Below, one piece after another: positions 11,520-24,000 of a stretch of DNA of 64,000 bases. The translations under genes and the position numbers were made by a program. Each line of letters starts with the position of its first letter. Position 1 is the first letter of the stretch. The stretch lies in contig JAYMSP010000208.1 of NCBI GenBank assembly GCA_036897095.1, positions 1 to 64,000 on the forward strand, in the 5' to 3' direction. Source of the stretch: Plantago elongata (Eukaryota > Streptophyta > Magnoliopsida > Lamiales > Plantaginaceae). The notes beneath the pieces are model-generated. The model did not search any database, was not told the origin of the DNA, and was given only the letters and a program-made list of their open reading frames with translations.

Positions 11520-11747
11520 TATAGCTGTCGTTTTCAAAGTTAAAAAGTTAAAAGGTTACTTGGTATATAAAAAGTTAAATGGTAGATGATTATGTGGTTT
11601 TTTTTAACAAATTAAGGTTAGATTCTCAAACCAGTTAACTTTTTTAGCTATTTTGTTTGAAAAGTTATACGTTTATATATCGAACTTTTTATTAAAAAAG
11701 TTTATAGAGCTTAAATGTTAGCCAAAAAAGTATAAATTGTCAGAGCC
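11520..11747. repeat. AT-rich MITE-like repeat, copy 1
   Basis: The block TTATACGTTTATATATCGAA followed by CTTTTTATTAAAAAAGTTTATA (about 11664-11706) aligns by eye with about 12987-13020, and both copies end in a CAGAGCC word. This suggests two copies of a small nonautonomous element. The ends are not resolved. Confidence 0.35.
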
Positions 11748-11982
11748 TACCTATACTAAATAAAAATAGTAAAAATGCTTGCTATTTAAGTAATTATGCT
11801 ATCATACCGCCTCGAAGTGATATATAGCTAGAAGACATATGATAACTTTCTACTTCCAGTTGAGTTGAGACTGACTTAATAAATGGCCGACCTGATCCTT
11901 CAATCAGATCCATAAAAATTGTATATTGTCCGTTCCCACATTATTCTCTTGGGAAATGTTAACTTGATTGTTTGGACTTTAA

Positions 11983-12142
11983 TGGTCCGTTTGTTATGGG
12001 ATTAAAATCGATCCATTTGACTCGATGAACAGTAATTTAACATAAAACAAATTTTAAAATACCCCCATTTCAATTTCATTCCAAATATAATTTCACCAAA
12101 ATTCATCTAAATACCTATTTAAATTCTATACCAATCAGCCCC
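11983..12142 (+). mobile_element. Tourist-like MITE, family A, copy 3
   Basis: The right end is well kept (ATACCAATCAGCCCC followed by TTA) and the core TACCCCCATTTCAATTTCAT is present at about 12061. The left end has decayed to GGTCCGTTTGTTATGGG. The family is clear, the left boundary approximate. Confidence 0.65.
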
Positions 12143-12879
12143 TTAAACATTAAACATTATATTTATTCTTTAATATATGGATATTTAAGGTACACATTGT
12201 ACATCATAAACTATAGAAAGAATAACAACATATGGATGTAAATGATGTAATTAACTCACATTTGAATAAAGATACTACTATATAAATAAAGAAAAAGATT
12301 CAATAAACTACACTTGAATGTAATCAATTTATTTATGTTATTTTAGTGATCCATAATTTTATTTGAATATTTTCTATCCATATACGTAATTTATATATAT
12401 ACTCTCGCAGTCTCTCACACACACATGGATTTATGTATATGAAAACCCACCTAATTTTCAAGTTGGTATCTACTTTTGGTTGGATTGGAACTTTGGACTT
12501 GGACATTGCCATTGTAAATAAACAACTACTATACTATTGCCATACAAATAGCCAGTTGTGTGACGGACTTTATAATAAGTGACTTTACAATCTTATTAAA
12601 ATGGAATAAGAATGTGTTCTCTTCTATTTATGACTAGGTCACCAATTGTGCTTTCCAAGGCCATCGCTAAAAGTTGTATTATGTCTTTTAGCGTGATGAT
12701 ATGCAAGCCAACAACTTTCACATGCTATCATCTGCTATCTTCAATTACAGCACACTGTAGATTGTTATATTCATTGTATTTAGGATAAGATATTTACGAA
12801 TGAAAATTCATTCAATTATGTTCATTTATAATTTATACCTTAATTTATTTTAATTAAATAAAATAGAATTTAAGTTTAT

Positions 12880-13045
12880 ATTTAACAAAACTAGCTGAAA
12901 AATTAACTGGTCATGTATCTTTTATTTATCAACAGGTTAACTTTATTAGCAAACCATCTAGCTGTGTTTGAAAAAAATTACACGTTCACGTAACGAATTT
13001 TTATGAAAAAATTTATATATTTGAAAAGTTAGTAGTAAACAGAGC
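12880..13045. repeat. AT-rich MITE-like repeat, copy 2
   Basis: Partner of the repeat at 11520-11747, sharing TTACACGTTCACGTAACGAA and a poly-A/T block, and ending AAACAGAGCC. Boundaries are approximate. Confidence 0.35.
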
Positions 13046-13220
13046 CTTCAATCACATAAAACTATATTTCAAGACATATTATGTAATAGTTGTTCTCTTA
13101 TAAATGAAAACTTTTAAGCGTGACCACTGGATTGTAATCAATTTAAACTACAAATTGTAAATCATAAAATATTTTTAAAAAATAAACAAAATTATACTAT
13201 GATGAAAATTTAAATTGATA

Positions 13221-13433
13221 CTCCCTCCGTTGAAATAATTTTATGTTTTGGACGTTCCATCAAAGTGAAACAATTTTTCATTTATGGAAATATATCCACA
13301 ATACAACTCATTTTCAACCCCACATTGTAGACCCGTATGTATTTTTCTATCTCAAACTCATTCTTAACCACATACTATATATTTTTCTTAGAACCGTGCA
13401 TTTAAGAAATGTTTCATTTTAAATGCAACAGAG
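13221..13433. mobile_element. Stowaway-like MITE, copy 1
   Basis: Starts CTCCCTCCGTTGAAATAATT just after a TA dinucleotide (13219-13220) and ends near ATGCAACAGAG before a TA. The CTCCCTCCGT terminus and TA target are the Stowaway (Tc1/mariner) signature. The interior resembles 21896-22091 (TTTTCTATCTCAAACT, TTCTTAACCA), so both are the same family. The right terminus has decayed. Confidence 0.7.
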
Positions 13434-13656
13434 TAAGTAATATACATTCATAGTATAATTCTATTAGATATTAATTATTATATTTTAAAACCAATTTATC
13501 ATCAAAATTAAATTGTAGTATCAACTTTTAAGTTAAAGAATCATGGATTTGCATTTGTGTCTGACTACACCTTTTCGTTTTCAAGTAATACTCTACTATC
13601 GAGCAATTAAAAATATATGGATTTGACGAAGAACAGCTTACACGGAAACATTAAGT

Positions 13657-13773
13657 GACTGTTTGATATACAATTCGAATTGACTTTTGCCAATTCTAAT
13701 GATCTATTTTGTACACAAAACAGGATATTCGAATTGACAAAAGCCAATTCGAATTGTATAACAATCGGACCCA
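13657..13773. mobile_element. MITE, family B, copy 1 (near-perfect hairpin)
   Basis: The left arm GTTTGATATACAATTCGAAT and the right arm, reversed (GATTGTTATACAATTCGAAT), would fold into a hairpin of about 115 bp. A related copy lies at 39896-40010. The terminal sequence resembles family A (GGGTCGGATTGGTAT against GGGGCTGATTGGCAT), so it is probably also PIF/Harbinger-type. No clear target duplication was found. Confidence 0.6.
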
Positions 13774-14310
13774 AGTGACCCAAAACCATACCCAAAAGTT
13801 GCAGTTTTAAAATTTTATGATATGCTAGTAGTTTATAAGGTTAGTCTAAACTATTCAGCCGGCCTGTATACTCCTATTAGCAGTTGGCACATGTACTTCT
13901 GAAAACTAACACAATGAGCTAAGGTCTACTGTTGATTACCAGGACCGATAAGTGACACCACGTAATGTGAATCCTCTTATGAATGGACATTGACACTATT
14001 AATCAGCTTGCCCAATCATGCTTCAAAATGATCTACAGTACATTAATATTCAACTGGAATAAAACATGTATCTATAACAGCATGAAGTCCAGGACTAAAC
14101 AATGGCAGAAGCAACTTATGAATGTTTGCCAATCAGTACTTCAGAAACCATTTTTAAGTTTTTAACATCATCATGAAGAGATGCCATCTTATAGCATGAA
14201 AACATGAAGTTCATTATACCGACTCACCATACAGGGACGCTGAAACACACCGACAGACATAATACCACACCATAACTAGTGCAGTATTTCAGAAAAGACA
14301 ATGGTAGACC

Positions 14311-16897
14311 TCAGCTATCGGAGCTACAGGAGGATGTCTCAGCAGATGAAGAGGTGTCAGATTGTAGGCGCCGCAGTTCGTCATAAGCCCACTCAAGACC
14401 AGGACAATAGTGGACAGGTGGATTGAACCTAGTATCATTAATGTCATCAGGCAAAAATGCCCCATTTTCAACTAGAAAGCTAATTGCCTTCCTCTTTCTC
14501 TCTTTAGCTGCATTGTGAAGTGGTGTCCCTGCATACAAGAAAAAGAACTGGTGAGTTGAGATACAATTGAGATGAAAAACATATTGCTCGTTCTATACGT
14601 GGGGCAAGCATTTTAGACAAATATACTCACAGCCACATGCTCCCTTCGTTCGTGCATCAATGTTAGCACCACGTTCTAGCAATACATCCATAACTTTGAG
14701 ATGGCCCGCCTTAGCAGCAAGATGGAGGGGGGTCACCCCGTGTGCTTTTGGACCCCAAGCAGCAACATTAACATCCATTCCATCATCAAGAAGCCGTTTT
14801 ACCTACATATTATGAAAAATATTAACATTGGAATAAATTATTTATGGATAACATAAGTAGGATGCAAAGTGATATGCATCAATTCCTCTATTATAAAGCC
14901 AATTCCCTTCTCAAATGATTGAGAAGGATAATCTTTTTTAATTATAGTACGTATGAGAGAATTAAGCTACGTAAATTGCTATTAATAGGAAGGCAGTCAC
15001 ATGTAAGCTTAATGACATGGAGCCAAAGAGAGGTCGAGATTGGAACGAGAGCGTGGGGCGTGAATACATTAAATCTCAAAGTTTTAAAGAGCTGGAGGGA
15101 TGCCTAGAGTGTTTTATAATAGTGTTAAAAAATTAAAATGCATACATACAAATACTTGTTTATAGATACCATATGAAAGTACATAATGGTTAAATTATAG
15201 TTATTTGGTAAGAAAATATATTAATTTGTGTTAACTTAAAAACTTTAACACACGATTTATACATTAACTGATTGAGAGTGTAGTAAAGAATATGGAACTT
15301 ATAAACACCAAATCCATTTAATTGCCTGTGTCAAAAGCCCGTGAGAAATTGCCCGCCCATGTCCGAAGAGGTCTCTTGTCTCTCTCATTAGTTTAAAAAA
15401 ACAATTCTATGTGATATTGACTGACTGCTGTTTTCTTACTGCACCACATCACGACCATTTCTTACTCCGGTTCTGGTGGTATTGACCGACTCTATCTCAT
15501 TTTCAACATCAACTCCATATCTACAAGTCTTCATTACCAGATAGTCAAATTTATGGGTTTAAGATGAGTTGATTAATCAATTATCAGCCGAGAATTCTTG
15601 CCGATGACCATTGTAATTTTCTTCTCTTCTGATTTTAATCATCTTCTTCCTCCACGGCTAACTACTGTGAAATTGCAATTTAGAAGCGCTCCCACACACA
15701 ATCCCATTCCGGATGGCAAAAATGGTGGAAAGTGATGAATCAGGTTGCTAAGCATATATGAGTCTTTAACTAGAAGAAAAATCTATCAACTGTGTTATTT
15801 GTTTACCAATTTTAATTTTGATGATCATCTCCCATTAGTGTACCATCTTTGATTGTGTACAAACCTTACAACTTACTAGCTACTGCTTACTGACAAAAGA
15901 AGCACAATAGAACAATACCATCAGATGATGATACAGAAAATTAAGGATAAAAGAATCTTAAGATAGCTTCTCCTAGGGAACATAACCATACCCATCCTAA
16001 ACCATTATTTTTCGAAATTCGGTCTGAAAAGCCATCCACGATTCAGTACACACAGTTAATAAGCTCTACCCCGCACACCATGGACCACGACTAAAGCAAT
16101 TTGAAACACCCACTGGCATATCATTTTACATTCACCAGAGTGGCTATTGCGGTATTGCCTTTAGGATTTAGATAATCATTATAGATGTTCATCCACCTAT
16201 AGCCGATGAAGATTTTAGACACGACGATGTGGCAGTATGATATATGCAAAATGGCTTATATCACATAAACATGATAACAGATGCATCAGCCTGTGTTCCT
16301 GACAGCAGAATTAAGTCTTTCATTTTTCTAACACAATCTGTAATTCTTGGTTTCCATTATACAGACAAAGGGAGATGTTTCTAAAGTGCAAATCTGCAGG
16401 ATTTCCTGTCACGACAGGATAGACACATACATAGCCAATTCTAAATCAGAAAAGTTAGACATGATCATTTCTAGTTAAGAACTAAATCATCAAGTCATGG
16501 TACATTTTGACAATGTTTCTTGGGACTTCATCACAAATTCTAACTGAATTGTATTTATTCAGTGGAACTCAAGATATGTTCCTTCAAGTATTATACCAAG
16601 TAAAGTGGAAATGTTTGAACATTTTAGCCAAGCTACAAGTGCACATCCTAATAAAATGACATTAAACATTTAAACCTAACCAAACAAAACAACACAAAGT
16701 ATAAATATATCAAAACATAATGTATGAATATCAGAAATACTGCAAATGAACATGTGGATTGGGTAAAAACGCACCTTTCTGAGGTCACCTTTGTGAGCAT
16801 GAACGTGGAGCAAAGTCCAGCCACGATCATCCGTACTTTCATCAGTCTTGAGCTTACTACGGCTCCTCCTAAGAGATCCCACCTCAAACTCCGACAT
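14311..16897 (-). CDS. Phytochrome-interacting ankyrin-repeat protein (PIA1/PIA2-like)
   Basis: Three exons on the minus strand: 16775-16897, 14631-14802 and 14311-14528. Both introns are GT-AG (donors GTGCGT and GTGAGT) and all joins keep frame, giving 170 residues. The protein has a short basic N terminus (RRSRSKLK) and three ankyrin repeats at about 25-54, 64-94 and 98-127 (GVTPLHLAAKAGHLKVMDVL, GWTPLHNAAKERKRKAISFL). A family-specific tail follows (RFNPPVHYCPGLEWAYDELR) and a Ser-rich end. The tail and length match Arabidopsis PIA1/PIA2, reported to bind phytochromes and affect far-red anthocyanin responses. The first intron is long (1972 bp). Upstream, CCTGG followed by GTAACT at about 17229 looks like the donor of a 5' UTR intron, which would put the promoter near 17400. 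No defect seen. Confidence 0.93.
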
Positions 16898-17429
16898 TAT
16901 CCAAATTATACAACTCTTCTTTCTTTTCTTTTACGTCAAACCCAAACACTTGTCTAACTCACTAACGGAAACTCCTTTCTCCAAATTATGCAACGCGACC
17001 CTCAAACAACAGTTCAACTATATTCCTTCCAGAATTATAAACACTTAACTGGAGAACTCGATTACGAAACGGAGATTATCGAAAATTCGAAATCCCACAC
17101 GCCAAAGATCAAATTTCTCAACAGATTACATAAAAGGCAACAGGAAAACAAAAATAGCAAGGTATTCTATTTCCCCCAAATAATGAAAGAAACCCTTAAC
17201 GAAAAAAATTAACGAGAGGAATAGTTACCCAGGTTGAATGGGGCAAAAGGGTTCAAACCAGGGCCGAATACACGCAGATTGTTGGTGAGCTTGTTGACAT
17301 TGAAGGATGATGAGAATCGATATTTAAGAGATAAAAACATTCTCAATACCCTGATTCAATATCGATAAGGACTGGGAATTCGGAGGAGAAGAAACCTACT
17401 GCATCTAGGTATCGTATATATCTTTGCGC

Positions 17430-18600
17430 CTGTGTGTGCTGAGAGAGATATACGAATCGAACGGAGCTGGAAACCCTAGGTCAGACAAGATGATTTGCAA
17501 GAATTGTACGCAATGGATTGGGATTTGGACGAATATTTCTGTAGATATTTTTATTTGTATAAAATCGCGTTTGTCTCGGTATGTTTGTCTCCTACGAGAT
17601 TATATGACGTGGAATTTCCTGTTTTCACCTCGGTGTGTGGGCTACTGGGCTTTCAAGGGGATGTAGTGGGTCAAAAACGATTCTAAATTAGGATAGAATT
17701 GTATTCTGACACCAAATGAGATATCACTTATTTAAGTTGGCGAATAGCGACTATTTAAGTTGTAACATTATATTATCACATTATATGTTGAGTCATAATA
17801 TTATATTACTATATAATTATTTGAGTTGCAACATTGTATTAATTCCGATCGAGCATTTTTTTGTAAACATTTGGTGTCAAAATTCTTTGACTGTAATTTT
17901 ATATGTAATTTAATGAGGATTACACCTTTAGTGAAATTTTCTTTTTAAGATATAGTATTACAATTTCAATTATTGAACAAGGACGAATTTATCATTCGAT
18001 TCTAGAATCACCACCATTCTTTATACTAAGAATATAATCACCTATTTTGGGAATCGAACTTGTAAATTTATAGTTATGAAGTATCTCGGCTTGCCACTCG
18101 GCTACATACATTTTGACATGAAATTAGATTTTCATTTAAAAAACATGCCAAAATAAAACAGAAATGTCTTGGACAACAAAATAAGAAACGCAATCCTGAC
18201 TGGGGTGCAAAAGCATGAGCTGCTTGGGTAAAGTCTTCACTTTAAAATCTAGCTGGAGAATCCGATTATTACTTCATAAAAAAGTTCAACACATCTTATT
18301 CAGGGAAACACCTCCAGAAATTGAGTGAATATCAGAATCAGCTTACTTTTAAACCTTCAAAATTAGTTTAAATAGATTTGGTTGGTGCATGAAAAAATAT
18401 AGTAATAGGGAAATATATTGGTTCAGAAAACTTTGATATACAGTATACTGATCAGCTATTAATTGATCATTCACCACCAAAAACCAAGAGAGTACAGATT
18501 ATTAGTTGGATATGCTAACTCAGATTGGTATAAAAGAAAAACAAGATGTTCTATAGATGAAGTTACATTCTTATTAACACAAAGCACACTCTCATTCTTC
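17430..18600. other. Intergenic stretch between two minus-strand genes
   Basis: Holds the presumed promoter of the PIA-like gene (GATATATAC on the minus strand near 17413-17421), a SINE fragment at 18045-18107 and AT-rich sequence. The overlapping open frames at 17424-17686 lie in the presumed promoter and 5' UTR zone and have no recognisable domain. Confidence 0.4.
18045..18107 (-). repeat. tRNA-derived SINE fragment
   Basis: On the minus strand TAGCCGAGTGGCAAG (box A-like, close to a tRNA-Leu/Ser head) is followed by CAAGTTCGATTCCCA (box B-like). The flanks do not pair into an acceptor stem, so this is a SINE head rather than a working tRNA gene. Confidence 0.45.
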
Positions 18601-18677
18601 TCATGACCATTGATAGTCAAATTGCTTTAACCATCAAAATGAAAAGGAAATAACCAGGTATTACGGGCGCAGCAATG

Positions 18678-21600
18678 CTATTCTGAGCTGCTTGGTGGCT
18701 TCTCTTTAGGATGCTTCGAGCCATAATGATCAACGAGCTGATTATGATTCGCCAGCTGACTCTGAAATTTAGACCATGGTTAAATGATTTGTAATAAATG
18801 GACACAAATAAATGAAAAGCATTCACTTAATTCGGCAGCAAGTTGCAAATGAAAAATACTATGAGACTGAGCCTTTTGCTACTCAGACAAAGTGAGTTGA
18901 TTCTTAGACCAAAAGAGCTTTTTTAAGTATCGGGTGTGAATGCAAAGAGAACAAATAAGCCTTTGATATTATCATATGAATCATTTTCGAGTATGAATAG
19001 GGTATAGCCATATACAGAAACTGTTTCCTTCAAGTATTAATCACTGCAAATAGATGATACACAAAAAGCAATAAACAAGAAATGCCCCTTACTTAGCAGA
19101 AGTAAATGCTCTGTCTATGTGGTAACTTACTTGGCATTGATACATGAAGTGCCCACACTGCATTTAAAGAGTGTGAGGTTGAACTTGATAAACAAGAAAC
19201 AACAATAAGCCATGGTATTCTCTCCAAATAAGTGAAGTAAAATTTCCTACCAGCATGGACGCATAACAAGTTAACCCAACAACTTAGCACTTGTGTCTAT
19301 TGTAAAACCATAGACATCCACATACAGACATATTATATGGTAATATAAACAGATGCATGTGAAAGTCCTGATCCTACGTCGGCACCCAATTGTCACTGTT
19401 AAATTATCATGGCAAAAAATATGAATGAATTCCGAAAAAAACTTGCAGTAAAATGTGTATAAGGGACCTGATGAGGAGACGTGCATCTCATAGCATATAG
19501 GTAGAGAAGATTTCCTTGTACGTAGTGCTCTCAATGGGTAGGGTAAAGACCCTACCCTTACCCATTTAACTACAAAGGGTCTGGGTCCAGACCCCACCCT
19601 TTTAATTTTAGACCCTACTCGGACCCTTGTGCTCTCAACCGATAAGGGTCTAGACCCGACCCTTACCCAGGACCCTACTAGACCCTTTTAGTAACAGGGT
19701 CCAGGTCGGGTCCGGATATGGATCCGGATCCTTATTAGACCCGAACCTCGAAATTGAATCCGGACCCGATGTTTAGGGTCGGGTAGGGTCTAGACCCGTT
19801 TGGACCCTCTCTTTTTTTTTTAAAACTTCTTCAAAATTTACATAAAATGCATTATAAAAATATGAACGTGCATAATATTTAATTGTTATGATTTAAACAA
19901 CATATGATTGTTATTTATTTGTAATTTGAAGATGAAGTTCAAAATAGTTTAGTTTAAAAGTTCATATGAAAAGCACACTAACCCTACTCTTATACTATAC
20001 CCAAATCAATTATAATGTCTATATAAAATCAAATATAATTTCAATTGAAAATAAAGCAAAAAAGAAAAGAATGGGTCCAACCGGGTTCAGACCCTAGCCA
20101 ACCCTGAACTTCGGGTCCGGATCCGGGTCTGAAGTTCCGGGTCCAATTAAGGGTCCGGGTCTATATATTAAAGGGTCCAGGGTAGGGTCTTGTACACTCT
20201 AAACAATGTGATCTAGGCTCTGGTAAACATTATTCAGTTGGGCTAGTGATTGGAAACACTAATACAACATATCCAATGTTGAGTGATCGAAACAAAAAAC
20301 AAGTAATTCAAAATTACTCCTTATACCAGTTATCACCACATCAAGGATCACCTCAGACCTCAGGTAGTCAGGAACTACATTGCCAATGGCCGAAAAGCCA
20401 ACCATAATCGAAGTGATATGTATAACTCATACGGTCATGTAGGTTGGAGTGGATACTAGAAGTTGGAACTGATGTCAGTTCCACTTCTAGATTATCATCT
20501 CAGATATCCAATTCACTTGTGGTGAACCAAGGTCCAACCAATTTCCCACATTAAACATTTATACTAGGGATTTTCTTGTACAAACAAACTGTCATACGCT
20601 AAGAAATGGGAAATATTCCGGGAACCAAAAAATGTAGACGTTAAACATGTTTGAGACCTCACTGAGTTTGTTTAAGTTCTTGAATGAACATCTAACTTGT
20701 AGTTAGGACTTAGGCACATCAAATAAGTCCAGTCAAACAAACTATGAAAAGATTCTTGTGGAAACGAATGGGTGCTGAAGGTATAATGAACCTCCACATT
20801 GCAGTAATGAATTTTTGGATGGTGATTGATGCCTAGAACTTTTATTTCAATTTCCAAAGTTGGTATTCTTGACGAAATGAATACCAAAAACACTGAAACC
20901 AGCACGAGAAGAAGCTAAGCAAAGACCTCAGTACCCTCACCCAAGACTCCTATTATTTTGTGGAGTGTTCAGTGGAATTAGAACAAAAGATAGGGGCTCT
21001 ATAGAGGGACGTGAAAAGAAGCTAATCAATGTGCTTTAACAGAATTGAGGTGACAGTTGCTACTTGCTAGGGGTAACTGGTGAGTGTGTGCTATATCGTA
21101 AGATAGCAAACGTGCAGTTGATAGTATAGAGGTCCTGTACACAGCCTCATGTGGAACTGAGCTACACTGCGAATTCTCAGATTAAGATATGCATGTGGGT
21201 GTAAGGCAACTACAGTGATGACTGAATATAGTTTTTCCATAAGTAGCAACTTCATGATATGCTCGATTTCGTGATTGTGACCATTGAAGAGTGGTGACAA
21301 TATAAACAACATCAACTCGCCCGATAAGATACTTTCCGTTAAACTGGTTCAAATGCAGGATTTAACACCAACCATCATATAGTTCCTCCGACAAAGTAGA
21401 ATCATAAGATACGAATACAGTGAACGCCTCATAACTTAATCAATAACAGTCTATAATTCTATATTATCAGCTGGAACAGTAAGAGCTATACATAATACGA
21501 ATGCAGCAGACAATTGGACAAATCCAGCATGATTACAGCTTGTAACATATAAAGATCAATGAACACATAATGAATCAGTTTGCAATTGGAATGGTGAAAG

Positions 21601-21750
21601 TAACAAGAATAGAGGGAGACAAATTACTTTACAGATAGGGCAGACGACTTTGAGACCAACGGCACGGGCCTCTAGCTGAGATCCTTTGTTCTTCTGATTC
21701 TTCTCGGCATTCTTTTTCTGCGCCTCGATCTTCTGTTTGCCTCTCGTCAT
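18678..21750 (-). CDS. Small C2H2 zinc-finger protein, ZNF706-like (4F5/SERF-like N terminus)
   Basis: Two exons on the minus strand: 21628-21750 (41 codons) and 18678-18761 (28 codons with stop), giving 68 residues. The N terminus MTRGKQKIEAQKKNAEKNQK is the basic 4F5/SERF-type motif of the animal ZNF706 and plant At2g23090-like group. A single C2H2 finger spans the exon junction: CPIC, 12 residues, H, 4 residues, H (ending HYGSKHPKEKPP). The donor is GTAATT. The acceptor is in a short CAGAG sequence; the chosen site keeps frame and the finger spacing. The 2866-bp intron is filled with repeats, notably the GGGTC-rich element at 19523-20201. The gene is small and would be missed without joining both exons. 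Molecular role in plants is not well defined. Confidence 0.88.
19523..20201. mobile_element. GGGTC-rich nonautonomous hAT-like element inside an intron
   Basis: Both ends (about 19523-19805 and 20070-20190) are packed with GGGTC/GACCC words in both orientations, including GGTCTAGACC and GGATCCGGATCC palindromes. The 280-bp middle is AT-rich. The outermost bases TAGTGCTCTCAA and, reversed from the right, TAGAGTGTACAA resemble hAT termini. TGCTCTCAA recurs at about 19629, so the left end may be duplicated. A competing boundary is the direct repeat CCTTGTAC/TCTTGTAC at 19514-19521 and 20188-20195. No transposase frame. Subterminal repeat arrays of this kind are known as transposase binding sites in hAT elements. 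Confidence 0.55.
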
Positions 21751-21895
21751 CCCTCTTTCTCTTCAGTTTCACCTCCTCGTCAATCGGATTACACCCTTAT
21801 TGTGTGTTTGGTGTGTGAGTTCTGCCAGGCAGCCATTGGGGTCAATTGGAAAATATAATAAATTAGATGATAATCCTAGTATAATCGAAACAATA

Positions 21896-22091
21896 TTCCG
21901 TTTTGAACGCCCGTTAATGATGAAATATTTTTTTATTTTTTGCGATAACCTCATAATACAACCCATTTTCAACTACACATTATTGCACTCATGTACTTTT
22001 CTATCTCAAACTATTTCTTAACCAAATATTACATATTTTCTTAAAAATTGTGTATTTGATAAATATTTCACTTTAAATTGGACGGAGGGAT
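21896..22091. mobile_element. Stowaway-like MITE, copy 2
   Basis: Ends GGACGGAGGGAT followed by TA (22092-22093) and starts TTCCGTTTTGAACGCCC after TA (21894-21895), so termini and TA target fit Stowaway. The interior matches the copy at 13221 (TTTTCTATCTCAAACTATTTC). It lies about 150 bp upstream of the start codon of the ZNF706-like gene, in its presumed promoter. Confidence 0.7.
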
Positions 22092-22290
22092 TATAAGCAA
22101 ATAAATTATTTAGGCCCAAGTGGCCGAGACTCGATCTTAGGATCTACACGGACAGTCGGATACATTCATCGACATAGGTCTATATTGATATATCGATGTA
22201 ATCCATACAGCCTATTTGCTTCCACACGTACACTTGAAAACTCAAGTTACCTCCTCGTACTTATGGTCATGTGTATCATCTATGCACTTG

Positions 22291-23510
22291 TATGGGGGTG
22301 TGCAAAAAAAAAAAAAAATTGTCCGTTTCGCCCGCCAAATTGACCGTCAACTACCTGCCATCGACGGCTAAAAACTTTCTTAGAAATTATCCGCAAATTA
22401 TAAATTTGTAGCTCGACATTAAGCGGGTGGGTGGGGGTTGGCGGTTGACCAACCCGCCCACCGTATATGTTACTACTGTGCATGTTACTTTTTATTACAT
22501 TAGATTAATAATAATAATAGATCATCATTGCTCAATTAATTTTTTTATTGGGATGTTGGGATGTACAAATTTTTGTGTTTGATTTTGATAAAATGGATCT
22601 TCCAATTCATCCTTCCACCAGGAACCGATTCCGGTCGGATGATTTTTTAATTAATAAATACTCTATTTCAGTTTACACATATGTCTATCCTCATTTGCAT
22701 AATATACTAAGTCTCCTACATTTGGAGAGTCCCGATAGACCCCCTAATTTTTAACACATATTATATAGTTTTTATATAAATATCATACGTTTTAATTTTA
22801 TCAATATGTGTCTAGTTTTTCATGTTATACTTTTAATTTGTGCATTTGTGTTGAACCGTCTACTTTTTAGTATGTATTGTCTAGTTTTTACAACATATTG
22901 TCTAAATTTGTAACTATATTGGCTAGTTTTATAAATGATCTTGTTTATTTTCATTACTTGTATAGAAATTCTATTATGTGAAATCTATATTGTCTAGGTT
23001 TTACATTATGTTGTCTAGTTTATATATTATATTGTCTAGTTTGTAAAAGGAATTCTTTAATTTTTAATTGATATTAAATGTACACTGTTGTTTAGTTTTT
23101 ATATTATATTGTCTAGTTTTTACTTGATCCGTTTTTAATGAATCCGGGTAAAAAATCCACGAAGTCAATTTGCGAAAAAAAAGTATATTATCTAGTTTTA
23201 CTATTTGAATGGTACTTTCAGACTCTCTAAGATGTGGGGTCTCTCGCAATACAGACTCTGCATAATATGATGATGCTTAAGTTAATAGTTCACTTGTTTT
23301 GTAAATACGCATCTCTTTTTTTAATGCATCATATATATCATTATTTGATGTGTTAATAAACCGTCAAATCGCCCGCTTCAAGTTGTCAACCGACCCGTGA
23401 CGATGGGGTGAAAATTTTATCATCCGTGGTTAATGATTTTGCGTACCCTTTAGACGGGTCGGTTGGAAATTTTACAAATAACAACTCGTACCTGCCCGCA
23501 TACCCCTTAC
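22291..23510. mobile_element. hAT-like nonautonomous element with internal TTGTCTAG repeats
   Basis: GC-rich ends surround an AT-rich middle. The left end GGGGGTGTGCAA and the right end, reversed (GGGGTATGCGGGC), are similar. Both subterminal zones carry CCCGCC/GGCGG and ACCGTCAA-type words (22325-22460, 23360-23500). The middle (about 22805-23210) repeats TTGTCTAGTTTTTAYATTAT roughly ten times at irregular spacing. No 8-bp target duplication was resolved and no transposase frame is seen, so the class is tentative. Confidence 0.45.
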
Positions 23511-23920
23511 CTTCGTAGATGAGCTCTTTACCGTATACTGCAACTCGAACTTATATAATTCGTGATGTTTTGCTAGCTTAGTTGACATGTTATACATGAG
23601 ATTGAGTTATTATATTCATTAAGGAACTTAACTTCGTAATTTATAAAATAGTTTAAGATTATTAAGCAAGCAACGAGCGGTGAGTCATTCGGAATAAATT
23701 TGGAGTTCTTATGATAAAGGCTTGTAGTTATAATTATGGTGTTTTCACACGGTTTAATGTGTTGTTCAGTTTGTACCGAATTACTTTGAACGTCATTGAG
23801 AAGCTCAATCAGTTGGAGTGCTTGGAGTATAGTTCATGTAATAAATTGAATTCCTCACTATTGTAAAATGTGATGTCTCCAATTGGTCTTGAACTTAGGC
23901 TTAAATTCTTGACAACGAAG

Positions 23921-24000
23921 TGCAGTTTAGTTGGTAAGATGTTTCAACTCCAATTAAGTCGGAGTTCGAAGTCACCCTTTAACCGTTTAAAAAAAAAAAA
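23921..24000 (+). repeat. tRNA-derived SINE fragment with poly-A tail
   Basis: Box A-like TTTAGTTGGTAAGAT at about 23926, box B-like GGAGTTCGAAGTC at about 23961, then a poly-A run at 23989-24000. The order and the tail fit a short tRNA-derived SINE. Confidence 0.5.

Noticed and set aside
18045-18107. Functional tRNA-Leu/Ser gene on the minus strand
   Set aside because: Box A and box B are present, but the ends do not pair into an acceptor stem and no plausible anticodon arm is seen.
19500-20200. Interstitial telomere repeats suggested by TTTAGGG and CCCTA words
   Set aside because: The repeated word is GGGTC/GACCC in both orientations, and TTTAGGG appears only singly; this is an element end, not a telomere array.
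22805-23210. CRISPR-like array of short repeats
   Set aside because: Spacing is irregular, the repeats are diverged and AT-rich, and the window is clearly a plant nuclear genome.
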